Positions 44,169-54,336 are shown, numbered from the stretch's first letter. The stretch: 64,000 nucleotides of DNA from Pseudooceanicola sp. HF7 (GCF_011806405.1 NZ_JAATOW010000029.1:1-64000), one strand, 5' to 3'. Notes: generated from the letters alone by a model not told the origin. Translations and numbers: made by a program.

Positions 44169-44534
44169 ATGGCCATGAAAATCCGTCTTGCCCGTGGTGG
44201 CTCGAAAAAACGCCCCTTCTACCGCGTCGTCGCTGCTGACAGCCGCATGCCGCGCGATGGCCGCTTCATCGAGAAGCTGGGCACCTACAACCCGCTGCTC
44301 CCCAAGGACAGCGAAGAGCGCATCAAGCTGGACCTCGACCGGATCAAGTACTGGATCGAGCAAGGCGCACAGCCGACCGACCGCGTTGCACGCTTCCTCG
44401 AAGCTGCCGGCGTGACCGAGAAGAAAGAGCGCTCCAACCCGAAAAAAGGCACCCCGGGCAAAGCTGCCCAGGAGCGTGCAGAAGCCAAGGCCGCCAAGGC
44501 TGCCGAAGCTTCCGAAGAAGCCGCTGCCGAGTGA
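44169..44534 (+). CDS. rpsP: 30S ribosomal protein S16
   Basis: A 121-residue S16: [46 protein letters not shown] is the conserved body. The usual length is about 80-90; the extra C-terminus is an Ala, Glu and Lys-rich tail. AAGGAGATAACCC sits before the ATG. It opens the rpsP-rimM-trmD-rplS ribosome block. Confidence 0.97.
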   Translation: MAMKIRLARGGSKKRPFYRVVAADSRMPRDGRFIEKLGTYNPLLPKDSEERIKLDLDRIKYWIEQGAQPTDRVARFLEAAGVTEKKERSNPKKGTPGKAAQERAEAKAAKAAEASEEAAAE

Positions 44535-44597
44535 TCGCAGCCTCCCCCGGTGCCAGCCTGCTGCTGCCGGGGGAGACCCTTCTGACCGGAGATCCCC

Positions 44598-44732
44598 TTG
44601 CTGCTGCGCCCCTTCCGCCTGATCTTCATGCTAGGCGCCGCTTTCGTGGCCGGGATGCTCTATGAACACGAACGCCAGCAACAGGCCTGCGAAGCCGATG
44701 CCGGCCTTCTCGCGGACGCCCTTTGCCAGTAG
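44598..44732 (+). CDS. Small membrane protein, 44 residues
   Basis: A TTG at 44598 with GGAG upstream (ACCGGAGATCCCC) opens a 44-residue frame. The peptide has a basic N-terminus (LLRPFRLIF), one helix (MLGAAFVAGMLYEHE) and a tail with two cysteines (QQACEADAGLLADALCQ). The layout resembles small conserved single-pass proteins seen in Rhodobacteraceae; I cannot name it. An ATG at 44628 would cut the helix. It lies between rpsP and rimM. Confidence 0.55.
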   Translation: MLLRPFRLIFMLGAAFVAGMLYEHERQQQACEADAGLLADALCQ

Positions 44733-44833
44733 GCTTCCCTCCAGCGACCACTGCCACGTTCATGCTGGCAGCAGTCCTTTTCTGACAGTGCATTTGCGCC
44801 GGCGGCCTTCCGGCTCCGGCCATTCTTATCGGG

Positions 44834-45376
44834 ATGACCAAGGTGAGCGAAACTGAGACCCCCGACCCCGAAGACACCGGCCTGATCTGCGTTGGTGCCA
44901 TCGCCGGCTCTTTCGGCGTGCGCGGAGAGGTGCGGCTGAAAAGCTTCTGCGCCGACCCCGAAGCGATCGGCGATTACTCTCCCCTGTCGGATGCCACGGG
45001 CAAACGGTTCTGGACCCTCACCCTGACCCGTCCGATCAAGAACGGTTTCTCCGCCCGCCTCAGCGACGTTGAAACCAAGGAAGAGGCCGACGCCCTGCGC
45101 GGTCAGCGGCTTTATGCGCCGCGCGATCGCCTGCCCGCCCTTCCCGATGACGAATTCTACCATGCCGACCTGATCGGCCTGACGGTGCTGGACACCGGCG
45201 GGACAGAACTGGGCCGCGTGAAGGCCGTGATGGACCACGGCGCCGGCGACCTGCTGGAAATCACCGGACCCGGTCTCAAGACCGCCGTTCTGCTGCCCTT
45301 CACCCGCGACGCCGTTCCAACCGTCGATCTTGAGGCAGGCCGGATCATCGCCGATCCGCCAGAGGGCCTGTTCTGA
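44834..45376 (+). CDS. rimM: 16S rRNA processing protein RimM
   Basis: A 180-residue ribosome maturation factor for the 30S subunit that binds S19. The N-terminal barrel has [22 protein letters not shown] and [30 protein letters not shown]; the PRC-barrel half follows, with [31 protein letters not shown]. The ribosome site is weak. It starts 100 bases after the 44-residue gene. Confidence 0.94.
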   Translation: MTKVSETETPDPEDTGLICVGAIAGSFGVRGEVRLKSFCADPEAIGDYSPLSDATGKRFWTLTLTRPIKNGFSARLSDVETKEEADALRGQRLYAPRDRLPALPDDEFYHADLIGLTVLDTGGTELGRVKAVMDHGAGDLLEITGPGLKTAVLLPFTRDAVPTVDLEAGRIIADPPEGLF

Positions 45377-45377
45377 C

Positions 45378-46190
45378 ATGCCTCCCCGGCTTGTCCTGCA
45401 TGCCGGTTTCCACAAGACCGGGACAACCTCTGTCCAGCAGGTGCTGGACCTTGACCGCCGCCAGATGCGCCGGGTGCTGCGCCCCCTCGTGAAACGCGAC
45501 ATGGCAGCGCTTTGCGCCGCGACGCGCGCTCACGGCGCCAACCCCGGCCCCGTCAGCCTGAGCCACGTGGTCTATGAAGCCGCCCGCCTTTTCGAGGGGC
45601 TGGATGCTCAGGACCCCCGCCCGGTGCTTTTGTCCAGCGAGGACCTCTCCGGCGCGATCCCGGGCCGCAAGGGGCGCTGCCTTTACCCCAGTGCGCCAGA
45701 GCTGCTGACAACGCTGGTCGATACGGCGGCCGCGGTCTGGAGCGCGCGCCCAGAGGTCGCGATCCACTTCACCACACGCGCGCCGCAGGGCTGGATCCTC
45801 AGCTGCCATGCCCAGCACCTGCGGGCCGATCGCTTCACCATGAAAGAGGCGGAGTATACCGCCTGGCAAGCCGATCACGCGGATCTGTCAGTGCCCGTCG
45901 CCGCCGTGGCCGCCGCCCTGCCCGATGCAGAGGTCACCGCGCTGGACCTCGACGCGGCGCAGGCCCTGCCCCATGGGCCGCTGACGCCGCTGCTGGATCA
46001 TGCGCGGGTGCCGCCCCGCGTGCGCGCCCGCCTGCGCCCCATTCCCCATGCCAACCGGAAGCTGCCCGCCGACATCCGCGCCAGCCTCCTTGACCTCAAC
46101 CGCTCCGATCTGACGGAGGCAGAGCTGAAGCGCCGGAAACGCGCGCTCCTTGCCTCCACGGTGCAAGACATTCCAAGCGAGGACCGATGA
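45378..46190 (+). CDS. Sulfotransferase-like P-loop protein
   Basis: A 270-residue protein starting LVLHAGFHKTGTTSVQQVL, a close match to the 5'-phosphosulfate-binding loop of PAPS-dependent sulfotransferases. Other visible blocks are VLLSSEDLSGAIPG and HFTTRAPQGWILSCHAQHLRAD, placed where the 3'-phosphate site normally lies. The start at 45378 is one base after the rimM stop, and the stop overlaps trmD as ATGA, so it is translated with ribosome-maturation genes. The acceptor is unknown, and a non-catalytic P-loop protein is possible. Confidence 0.65.
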   Translation: MPPRLVLHAGFHKTGTTSVQQVLDLDRRQMRRVLRPLVKRDMAALCAATRAHGANPGPVSLSHVVYEAARLFEGLDAQDPRPVLLSSEDLSGAIPGRKGRCLYPSAPELLTTLVDTAAAVWSARPEVAIHFTTRAPQGWILSCHAQHLRADRFTMKEAEYTAWQADHADLSVPVAAVAAALPDAEVTALDLDAAQALPHGPLTPLLDHARVPPRVRARLRPIPHANRKLPADIRASLLDLNRSDLTEAELKRRKRALLASTVQDIPSEDR

Positions 46191-47152
46191 TCCCGAAATC
46201 CCATGGTCGCAAGAGCATTACCGCCAGCCTCAAGCCGCGCAGCCTGATGGATGAGGCCCCCCGCCTGGCCGGGGTCTGGCAGGCGCAGATCATCACCCTG
46301 CTGCCCCAGGCCTTTCCCGGGATCCTGGGCGAAAGCCTGACCGGCAAGGCCCTGCAGGAAGGGCTGTGGCAGATGTCCACCACGGACCTGCGCCCCTATG
46401 GCGCGGGCAAGCACCGCAACGTGGATGACACCCCCGCCGGCGGTGGCGCGGGCATGGTCCTGCGCCCCGACGTGATGGGCAGCGCGATCGAGGACGTCTT
46501 GCGCAGCTCGCGCGGCAATGCACCGCTGATCTACCTCAGCCCGCGCGGGCGGCGCTTTGACCAGCAGATGGCCAAGACCCTGGCGCGCGCCGATGGCGTG
46601 AACCTGATCTGCGGCCGCTTCGAGGGGCTCGATGAACGGGTGCTGCAACACTACGGCGTGATGGAGGTCTCGCTTGGGGATTTCGTCATGACCGGCGGAG
46701 AGATCGCCGCGATGGCCATGCTGGACGCGGTGGTGCGCCTGCTGCCCGGCGTGCTGGGCAACGCCGCCTCCACCGAAGAGGAAAGCTTTTCCGACGGGCT
46801 GCTGGAACATCCCCAGTATACACGCCCGGCAGACTGGCAGGGCCGCGCGATCCCGGACGTGCTGATGTCCGGCCACCATGGAGAAATCGCCAAGTGGCGC
46901 CAGGCCATGAGCGAACAGATCACCCGCCAGCGCCGCCCGGACCTGTGGTCCGCCGCCCGCGCCGGGCTGCTGGACGATGCCGTCGCCGGGGTGCATGACG
47001 CCGAAACGCTCGCGCTCTTCCTGGAACGCCACGGGGTAGAGGGGGCCGGCCCCGCCCTGCTCGATCTGCTGCGCGGCAAGGGGGCAGAGATCGGGCTGCC
47101 CGCCAACCCCTGGCAGGCCGCGGCGCAGCTGTTCTGGCTGGCGCGCGGCTAG
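46187..47152 (+). CDS. trmD: tRNA (guanine37-N1)-methyltransferase TrmD
   Basis: A 321-residue SPOUT methyltransferase that makes m1G37 in tRNAs reading CNN codons, preventing frameshifts. The knot region has YLSPRGRRFDQQMAKTLAR and LICGRFEGLDERVLQHYGVMEVSLGDFVMTGGEIAAMAMLDAVVRLLPGVLGN. It has about 30 extra residues at the N-terminus (PKSHGRKSITASLKPRSL) compared with the 240-270 residue norm. The ATG overlaps the stop of the sulfotransferase-like gene. Confidence 0.95.
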   Translation: MIPKSHGRKSITASLKPRSLMDEAPRLAGVWQAQIITLLPQAFPGILGESLTGKALQEGLWQMSTTDLRPYGAGKHRNVDDTPAGGGAGMVLRPDVMGSAIEDVLRSSRGNAPLIYLSPRGRRFDQQMAKTLARADGVNLICGRFEGLDERVLQHYGVMEVSLGDFVMTGGEIAAMAMLDAVVRLLPGVLGNAASTEEESFSDGLLEHPQYTRPADWQGRAIPDVLMSGHHGEIAKWRQAMSEQITRQRRPDLWSAARAGLLDDAVAGVHDAETLALFLERHGVEGAGPALLDLLRGKGAEIGLPANPWQAAAQLFWLARG

Positions 47153-47231
47153 GTCCCGCGCCGGTCGCGTCGCTCCCGCGAAAAACAGGCCCGAAACCCT
47201 TGCAGGACAGGGCAATCGGGGCCGAAATCTC

Positions 47232-47260
47232 TTGTGGGGTATGCCGAATTGGCTTATAGC
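47232..47260 (+). promoter_or_regulatory. Candidate sigma-70-type promoter for rplS
   Basis: TTGTGG and TATAGC are separated by 17 bases, in the 329-base gap 47153-47481. Two GC-rich inverted repeats around 47275-47310 follow and may be an L19 leader. I see no gene in this gap. Confidence 0.45.
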
Positions 47261-47481
47261 CCGCTCGTCCGGGGCCGGAATCGGCCAACCGGACCGGTTT
47301 TTCATTGCCTGTGGCCTGTCTTCTTCGGCGGGTTGGGGCGGCGGAAGACCGTCACAAGACAGTCGACCTGTACTCTCCTGCGGGCTGCGCCGATGTTTCG
47401 GTGGCGGGACCCGATGAAGACCGGAGCTCTGAGGCGGAAACCACCTTCGCGGAACAACCGCGGGCAGATAGGAGAATAGCG

Positions 47482-47859
47482 ATGGACATTATCGCACAGC
47501 TCGAGGCGGAACAAATCGCCGCTCTCGGGAAGACCATCCCCGATTTCAAGGCCGGTGACACGATCCGCGTCGGCTTCAAGGTGACCGAGGGCACGCGCTC
47601 CCGGATCCAGAACTACGAAGGCGTCTGCATCAGCCGCAAGAACGGTTCGGGCATTGCCGGCTCTTTCACCGTTCGCAAGATTTCCTTCGGTGAAGGCGTG
47701 GAACGTGTGTTCCCGCTGCATTCGACCAACATCGATTCCATCGAAGTCGTGCGCCGTGGCCGTGTCCGCCGCGCCAAGCTGTACTACCTGCGTTCGCGCC
47801 GCGGTAAATCCGCCCGTATCGCAGAGCAGTCCAACTACAAACCCAAAGCACAAGCCTGA
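47482..47859 (+). CDS. rplS: 50S ribosomal protein L19
   Basis: A 125-residue L19. The ATG at 47482 follows [45 protein letters not shown] opens it, and [40 protein letters not shown] and [16 protein letters not shown] are family blocks. The longer reading to 47305 is not supported by a ribosome site or by the family length. Confidence 0.97.
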   Translation: MDIIAQLEAEQIAALGKTIPDFKAGDTIRVGFKVTEGTRSRIQNYEGVCISRKNGSGIAGSFTVRKISFGEGVERVFPLHSTNIDSIEVVRRGRVRRAKLYYLRSRRGKSARIAEQSNYKPKAQA

Positions 47860-47870
47860 GGAGCGGCGTC

Positions 47871-48092
47871 ATGAAAGCGGATACCCACCCCGACTACCAC
47901 TTCATCGACGTCAAGATGACCGATGGCACCATCATCAAGATGCGCTCGACCTGGGGCAAGGAAGGCGACACCATGTCGCTCGACATCGACCCGACCGTGC
48001 ACCCGGCCTGGACCGGCGGCAACTCGCGCCTGATGGATGCCGGCGGCCGTGTCTCCAAGTTCAAGAACAAATACTCCGGCCTGGGCTTCTAA
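47871..48092 (+). CDS. rpmE: 50S ribosomal protein L31
   Basis: A 73-residue L31: [19 protein letters not shown] and ending [20 protein letters not shown]. The zinc-binding cysteines of the C+ form are absent, so this is the zinc-free type. Zinc-free L31 copies are often Zur-controlled, and zur lies 4.5 kb away, but no Zur-like box was seen here. It follows rplS by 11 bases. Confidence 0.95.
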   Translation: MKADTHPDYHFIDVKMTDGTIIKMRSTWGKEGDTMSLDIDPTVHPAWTGGNSRLMDAGGRVSKFKNKYSGLGF

Positions 48093-48116
48093 GCCTTTCG
48101 CCAGATGTGACGTCAG

Positions 48117-48148
48117 AATGCCGCAGCGCTCCGCGCTGCGGCATTTTT
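48117..48148 (+). terminator. Rho-independent terminator after rpmE
   Basis: AATGCCGCAGCGC and GCGCTGCGGCATT form a 13-base stem around TCC, ending in TTTTT. Confidence 0.9.
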
Positions 48149-48230
48149 CGTTCCGGGATTTCCTTCTCCCCGCTTTGGGTTAGATAACGGGGCGGCAGCC
48201 ACAGCCGCGCGTTGAAAAAGGCCCCGCAGC

Positions 48231-49418
48231 ATGTCCGACATCCTCAGCCCCGTTTCCCTGCTGGTCCTGCTGGCCACCGTGGTCATGGGCGGGCTGCTCT
48301 TCCTGCCCCGGCTGCGCGGCTCTGCGCTCTGGCGGGCAACGGTCACGCCGCTGGCCTCCATCATCGGGTCGGGCTTCCTGGTGCTGGGACCGATCCTGGC
48401 CCATCACTACGGCTGGCTGGCCCCGGTCATGATGGCCGCGCTCTGCCTTGGCGCCTGGGGCTTCGGGGCCGCGATCCGGGAAAACATCGCCCGGCTCGGC
48501 CAGGACGAGGACCGCTCCCGCCCCGAGTCCCTGGCCTCGGCCATGCTGTCGCTGGCCTATGTCATTTCGGTGGCCTACTACCTGAACCTCTTCGGCGCCT
48601 TCTTTGCCCAGATCACCCCCTGGCCCGGCCAGCCCACCGGGCGCATCGTGACCTCGCTCGCCTTCCTGCTGGTCTTCGTGCTGGGCTACGGCAAGGGCTT
48701 CAAGACGCTGGAGCGGGCCGAGTATTTCACCGTCGGCATCAAGCTGGCGATCATCGCCGGGCTGCTGGCCGGTCTTGCCATCTTCATGGCCGGCGCCCTG
48801 CAACGGTCCGAGGTCTTCCTGCCGGAAATCCGCATCCAGGGCTGGCCCGCCGTCACCCTGGCCTTCGGCCTGCTGGTCACCGTCCAGGGGTTTGAAACCG
48901 CGCGCTACCTCGGCTCCACCTACGACGCGCCGACCCGCATCCGTGCGATGCGGCTGGCCCAGCTCGTGGCGGCGGCGATCTACATGCTCTACGTCTTGCT
49001 GCTGGTCTACGCCCATGAGGTCCCCGATGGCGAGCTGACGGAAACCTCGATCATCGGGATGATGGGCAATGTCTCTCCCATCCTGCCGGTGATGCTGATC
49101 CTGGCCGCGCTGGCGGCCCAGTTCAGCGCGGCCGTGGCCGATACCAGCGGCGCGGGCGGCCTGGTGCAGGAACTCACGCGCGGCAAGATCAGCGCGCGGC
49201 AGGGCTATGCGCTGCTCTGCGCCACGGGGCTGGTGCTGACCTGGACCTCGGACGTGTTCAGCATCATCGCCTATGCCTCGCGCGCCTTCGCGCTTTACTA
49301 CGCCGCCCAGGCCGGGATCGCGGCCCGCTACGCCACGGGCACACGGCGCCTGCTTTGGATCGCCATGGCGCTTCTGGGGCTTGTGATCGCCATCTTCGGC
49401 ATTCCGGCAGAGGGCTGA
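48231..49418 (+). CDS. APC-like multi-pass membrane protein (permease type)
   Basis: A 395-residue protein with about 11 hydrophobic segments. TPLASIIGSGFLVLGPILAHHYGWLAPVMMAALCLG near the start resembles the first helices of amino-acid/polyamine (APC) permeases. TVQGFETARYLGSTYDAPTR and the segments around QFSAAVADTSGAGGLVQE are in positions like APC cores. I cannot name a substrate. It stands alone between the rpmE terminator and mipZ. Confidence 0.65.
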   Translation: MSDILSPVSLLVLLATVVMGGLLFLPRLRGSALWRATVTPLASIIGSGFLVLGPILAHHYGWLAPVMMAALCLGAWGFGAAIRENIARLGQDEDRSRPESLASAMLSLAYVISVAYYLNLFGAFFAQITPWPGQPTGRIVTSLAFLLVFVLGYGKGFKTLERAEYFTVGIKLAIIAGLLAGLAIFMAGALQRSEVFLPEIRIQGWPAVTLAFGLLVTVQGFETARYLGSTYDAPTRIRAMRLAQLVAAAIYMLYVLLLVYAHEVPDGELTETSIIGMMGNVSPILPVMLILAALAAQFSAAVADTSGAGGLVQELTRGKISARQGYALLCATGLVLTWTSDVFSIIAYASRAFALYYAAQAGIAARYATGTRRLLWIAMALLGLVIAIFGIPAEG

Positions 49419-49591
49419 GGCCCCTCGAACGCGCCCCAAACCCGGGCCGATCCAGAAACGCACCGGCACTGCAACAACAGGCACCGGAATTCGCCCTTGA
49501 TCGGCACTCCGGCGCTTTTCCTCGATTCCCGCGCAACCTATAGTGCCCCGGCACAGGCGCCGCAGAGCGCCGTTGATACGAGGGGCTGAGC

Positions 49592-50401
49592 ATGGCGCAT
49601 ATCATCGTCGTCGGAAACGAAAAGGGCGGCGCGGGCAAGTCCACCGTCTCCATGCATATCGGCACGGCCCTGGCCCGCATGGGCCACCGGGTTGCCGTCA
49701 TGGACATGGATTTGCGGCAGCGGACCTTTGCGCGCTACGTGACCAACCGCAAGCGCACCATGGAACAGGAAGGGCTGACGCTGCCCTCTCCGGTGTTCCA
49801 CGAACTGCCCGAGGTCGCACCGACAGAACTTGCCCCGGGCGAGAACATCTTTGACAAGCGCCTCTACCGCGCGCTCGAGGAGCTGGCGCCGGTATCCGAT
49901 TTCATCCTGATCGATTGCCCCGGCTCCCACACCCGCCTCAGCCAGGTGGCGCATTCGCTGGCCGATACGCTGATCACGCCGCTGAACGACAGTTTCATCG
50001 ACTTCGACCTGCTTGCGAATACCGATAGCGAGGGCAACAAGATCCTTGGCCCCTCCGTCTATTCCGAAATGGTCTGGTCCGCCCGCCAGCTGCGCGCCCA
50101 GACCGGCATGAACCCGATCGACTGGGTGGTGCTGCGCAACCGCCTGGGGACCCAGGCCATGGTCAACAAGAAGAAGATGGAATCGGCCATCAACCGGCTG
50201 TCCCAGCGGATCGGCTTCCGCGTGGTGCCCGGCTTCAGCGAAAGGGTCATCTTCCGTGAGCTCTTTCCGCGCGGCCTGACCCTGCTGGACCTCAAGGACC
50301 TTGGGATCACCAGCCTGAACATGTCCAATATCGCGGCCCGCCAGGAACTGCGCGACCTGCTGAAGGCCTTGCAATTGCCCGACGTGGACGTGAACTTCTG
50401 A
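49592..50401 (+). CDS. mipZ: Division-plane positioning ATPase MipZ
   Basis: A 269-residue ParA-like ATPase. It begins HIIVVGNEKGGAGKSTVSMHIGTALARMGHRVAVMDMDLRQRTFARYV, with the deviant Walker A GNEKGGAGKST; Walker B is DFILIDCPGSH. Motifs such as PLNDSFIDFDLLANTD and FRELFPRGLTLLDL match the alphaproteobacterial MipZ subgroup, which forms a gradient from the poles and blocks FtsZ except at midcell. It is a single gene. Confidence 0.92.
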   Translation: MAHIIVVGNEKGGAGKSTVSMHIGTALARMGHRVAVMDMDLRQRTFARYVTNRKRTMEQEGLTLPSPVFHELPEVAPTELAPGENIFDKRLYRALEELAPVSDFILIDCPGSHTRLSQVAHSLADTLITPLNDSFIDFDLLANTDSEGNKILGPSVYSEMVWSARQLRAQTGMNPIDWVVLRNRLGTQAMVNKKKMESAINRLSQRIGFRVVPGFSERVIFRELFPRGLTLLDLKDLGITSLNMSNIAARQELRDLLKALQLPDVDVNF

Positions 50402-50437
50402 TCAGGCGCATCTTCCGCGCCTGCCAGAGGTGCCCTG

Positions 50438-50962
50438 ATGCAAGATCCCTGCAAACCCTACCGCCTGATGGCCCTGAACAACGCCTGGGCCAATGCCACG
50501 CTGCTCTCGGCAATGGCAGGCCTGGATGATGCGGCCTTTGCGGCAAAGCGCCCCGGCTTCTTCCCGTCGCTGAAGGCCACGCTGAACCATGTGCTGCAGG
50601 TCGATCTTTACTACGTCGATGCGCTGAAGGAGGGCGGCAAGGGCCAGGCCCTGCGCGCCCTGCCCGATCACGCCAGCGTCGCCGCGCTGGCCGCCGCCCA
50701 GGCAGACAGCGACCTTGCCCTGGCCCGCTTCTGCCAGGGGCTGACGCCGGAGATGCTGGGCGAAAGCCGGATCACGCAGCGCCCGGACGGCGCCCAGCCA
50801 GAGCAGGTAGAGAGGCTTCTGCTGCATCTCTTCCAGCACCAGGTGCACCACCGCGGCCAGGCTCATGTGCAGCTGCAGTCCGCCGGGATCGCCCCGCCGC
50901 AACTGGATGAGTTTTACCTCGACTATGACCGCGCGCCCTCGGCCCGGGCCTATTTCGGCTAG
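50438..50962 (+). CDS. DinB-family protein
   Basis: A 174-residue four-helix-bundle protein of the DinB/YfiT group, putative metal-dependent hydrolase or thiol transferase. The three metal-ligand positions are the His of ATLNHVLQVDLYY and the two of HLFQHQVHHRGQ. The substrate is unknown. It follows mipZ by 36 bases and converges with znuB (3-base gap). Confidence 0.85.
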   Translation: MQDPCKPYRLMALNNAWANATLLSAMAGLDDAAFAAKRPGFFPSLKATLNHVLQVDLYYVDALKEGGKGQALRALPDHASVAALAAAQADSDLALARFCQGLTPEMLGESRITQRPDGAQPEQVERLLLHLFQHQVHHRGQAHVQLQSAGIAPPQLDEFYLDYDRAPSARAYFG

Positions 50963-50965
50963 GGC

Positions 50966-51763
50966 TCAGACGGTGCGGCGTATCGCTCCGGCCAGGCTGG
51001 ACAGTGCAAAGATCGCGGCGGCCACGCAGACGATGCTGGGCCCCGTCGGCGTGTCGAAGATCAGCGACATCTGCAAGCCCCCCAGGGCAGAGACCCCGCC
51101 GATCACCGCCGCCATCACAGCCATACGCTCGGGCGTCGCGGCAAAGGGGCGCGCGGCGGCGGCCGGCACGATCAGCATCGCGGCGATCAGCAGCGCGCCC
51201 ACCACCTTGATGGCCACCGCCACCACCAGCGCCAGCGCCACGGTCAGCACCATCTGCTCCCGCTTGGGATCAAGACCGGAGGCATAGGCCAGGTCCGGGC
51301 TCAGCGTGGCGGTCAACAGCGCCTGCCAGCGCCAGACCACCAGCACCAGCACCAGGGCCGCGCCGCCCCAGATCACCGCCAGGTCCGCCTTGCCCACGGC
51401 AAGAATGTCGCCAAAGAGATAGGCCATCAGGTCCAGCCGCACGCCATGCAGGAAGGACACCGCGACCAGGCCCACGGCAATGGCCGAATGGGCCAGCACC
51501 CCCAGCATCGTATCCATCGCCTGCCCCCGCCCCGACAGGGCAGAGACGGTCAGCGCCATGGCCAGGGCCACCACCAGCACGCCGGTAAAGACCGACAGGC
51601 CGAAGCCAAGCGCCAGCGCCACGCCCAGCACCGCCGCATGGGCCGTTGCATCCCCGAAATAGGCCATCCGCCGCCAGACGACCAGGCACCCCAGGGGGGC
51701 CGCCGCCAGCGCCACGCCCAGCCCGGCAAGGGCCGCGCGCACCAGGAAATCGTCAAGCAGCAT
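50966..51763 (-). CDS. znuB: Zinc ABC transporter permease ZnuB
   Basis: A 265-residue ABC-3 permease with eight or so hydrophobic segments: LLDDFLVRAALAGLGVALAAAPLGCLVVWRRMAYFGDATAHAAVLGVAL is the conserved start, and VKVVGALLIAAMLIVPAAAARPFA a conserved late block. It carries zinc inward with ZnuC and ZnuA. Its start overlaps the znuC stop (TGATG). Confidence 0.93.
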   Translation of the reverse strand: MLLDDFLVRAALAGLGVALAAAPLGCLVVWRRMAYFGDATAHAAVLGVALALGFGLSVFTGVLVVALAMALTVSALSGRGQAMDTMLGVLAHSAIAVGLVAVSFLHGVRLDLMAYLFGDILAVGKADLAVIWGGAALVLVLVVWRWQALLTATLSPDLAYASGLDPKREQMVLTVALALVVAVAIKVVGALLIAAMLIVPAAAARPFAATPERMAVMAAVIGGVSALGGLQMSLIFDTPTGPSIVCVAAAIFALSSLAGAIRRTV

Positions 51764-52542
51764 CAGGAGGCCTCCCGGTGATCGTGGTCGTGGTCAGGGT
51801 CGGGCGCCGGGCCGTGCCCATGATCGCAATGCGCGTCATGGCTGTGATTGTGCTCATGCCGGTAGAGCGCCAGCGCCCCGCCGGTGCCGGTGCCGAAGAG
51901 CGCCCGGTATTGCGGCGCGCTGGCCACGTGCTCCGGTGCGCCCTCGCAGCAGACATGGCCATTCAGGCAGATGACCCGGTCAGAGGCCGCCATCACCACG
52001 TGCAGCTCATGGCTGACCATCAGCACGGCGCAGCCAAGCTCCTGCCGCAGCTGCTCGATCAGCCGGTAAAAGGCGGCCGAGCCCTGCTGGTCCAGCCCCT
52101 GCGTCGCCTCGTCCAGGATCAGCAGATCCGGCCGCGTCAGCAGCGCGCGCGCCAGCAGGACGCGCTGGAACTGTCCGCCCGACAGGCCCGCCATCGGGCG
52201 ATTGTCCAGCCCCGTGGCCTCCACCTGCTCCAGCGCCGCCTGTGCCTCGCGGTCCGAAACCCGGCGCGGCAGGCTCAGGAAGCGGCGCACGTTCATCGGC
52301 AGGGGCGGTTCGATATGCAGGCGCTGCGGAACATAGCCGATGCGCAGCCCCCGGGCCGGGGTCACCGTGCCTTCCGTGGGACGGATCGCGCCGATGATCG
52401 TCCGCATCAGCGTCGACTTGCCAGAGCCATTGGGGCCCACGACGGTCACGATCTCTCCGCGGTCGATCGCGAAATCGACCTTCGACAGGGCCAGGTGCCC
52501 GCCCATGCGGATGGAGACGCCCTTCAGGGACACCAGGCTCAT
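51763..52542 (-). CDS. znuC: Zinc ABC transporter ATPase ZnuC
   Basis: A 259-residue ABC ATPase. I start it at the ATG at 52542, which overlaps the zur stop as ATGA; the longer reading to 52683 runs through zur. Walker A is GPNGSGKSTLM, the signature GLSGGQFQRVLLARAL, Walker B LLILDEATQGLD. The C-terminus is His-rich (HEHNHSHDAHCDHGHG), usual for zinc importers. Confidence 0.94.
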   Translation of the reverse strand: MSLVSLKGVSIRMGGHLALSKVDFAIDRGEIVTVVGPNGSGKSTLMRTIIGAIRPTEGTVTPARGLRIGYVPQRLHIEPPLPMNVRRFLSLPRRVSDREAQAALEQVEATGLDNRPMAGLSGGQFQRVLLARALLTRPDLLILDEATQGLDQQGSAAFYRLIEQLRQELGCAVLMVSHELHVVMAASDRVICLNGHVCCEGAPEHVASAPQYRALFGTGTGGALALYRHEHNHSHDAHCDHGHGPAPDPDHDHDHREAS

Positions 52543-53021
52543 GCGGCTGCGCCTTCGCGGCAATCGGGGCAGAGCCCCTCGGCCTCGACGACGGCGCGCT
52601 CGATCAGGAAGCCCACGCTGGCCGCCGAACGGCCCAGCATGTCGCTGGCCGGATCTGCCTCTGCCTCGGCAACCTTGTCGCACTTGCGGCAGATCAGGAA
52701 GGCCGGCGAATGGCTTTCCCCGGGATGGGCGCAGGCGACAAAGGCGTTGAGCCGTTCGATCCGGTGGGCAAAGCCGTGCTTCACCAGGAAATCCAGCGCC
52801 CGGTAGGCGACAGGCGGCTGGGATCCCAGCCCCTCAGTGCGCAGCACGTCCAGGATGTCATAGGCGCCAAGCGCCTGGTGCTTTTCCAGCAGGATCTCAA
52901 GCACCCGACGCCGCACCGGCGTGAAGTGCAAACCGGCATCGGTGCAGACGGCCTCTGCCGCCGCCACGCCTTCGCGTATGCAGGTCCCGTGATCGTGTTT
53001 TTCGAACCCCGGCAGGTCCAT
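52539..53021 (-). CDS. zur: Zinc uptake regulator Zur (Fur family)
   Basis: A 160-residue Fur-family repressor. FTPVRRRVLEILLEKHQALGAYDILDVL is the DNA-binding helix region; the Cys pairs CRKCD and CPDC with CAHPGE place the structural zinc site. I chose the ATG at 53021 with AGGAG upstream. It shares an operon with znuC and znuB and faces znuA across 102 bases that contain Zur-like boxes, so it likely represses both sides when zinc is bound. Confidence 0.92.
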   Translation of the reverse strand: MDLPGFEKHDHGTCIREGVAAAEAVCTDAGLHFTPVRRRVLEILLEKHQALGAYDILDVLRTEGLGSQPPVAYRALDFLVKHGFAHRIERLNAFVACAHPGESHSPAFLICRKCDKVAEAEADPASDMLGRSAASVGFLIERAVVEAEGLCPDCREGAAA

Positions 53022-53062
53022 GGCTGATCTCCTGGCTGATCGGCTGCGCAATTTCGCCCTTG

Positions 53063-53079
53063 ATATGTTATATAGTTAC
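53063..53079. promoter_or_regulatory. Weak Zur-box-like site near zur
   Basis: ATGTTATATAGTTACCA has the left arm of the better box at 53097-53113 but a poor right arm. It lies 42-58 bases before the zur start. Confidence 0.3.
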
Positions 53080-53096
53080 CACTATCAAGCGGCGGA

Positions 53097-53113
53097 ATGT
53101 TATACTATCACAT
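53097..53113. promoter_or_regulatory. Zur box upstream of znuA
   Basis: ATGTTATACTATCACAT is a 17-base near-palindrome (ATGTTATA/TATCACAT, one mismatch) of the alphaproteobacterial Zur-box form. It ends ten bases before the znuA start, so bound Zur would block transcription or initiation there. Confidence 0.6.
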
Positions 53114-53123
53114 AGGATACTCC

Positions 53124-54296
<1,173 letters not shown>

Positions 54297-54300
54297 CGAC

Positions 54301-54327
54301 GGGGCGCGCTGCCGGACCGGGCGCCCC
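54301..54327. terminator. Inverted repeat between convergent znuA and the 54337 gene
   Basis: GGGGCGC and GCGCCCC are separated by 13 bases right after the znuA stop. No T-run follows, so it is a modest candidate. Confidence 0.35.
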
Positions 54328-54336
54328 CCGCCCGGA

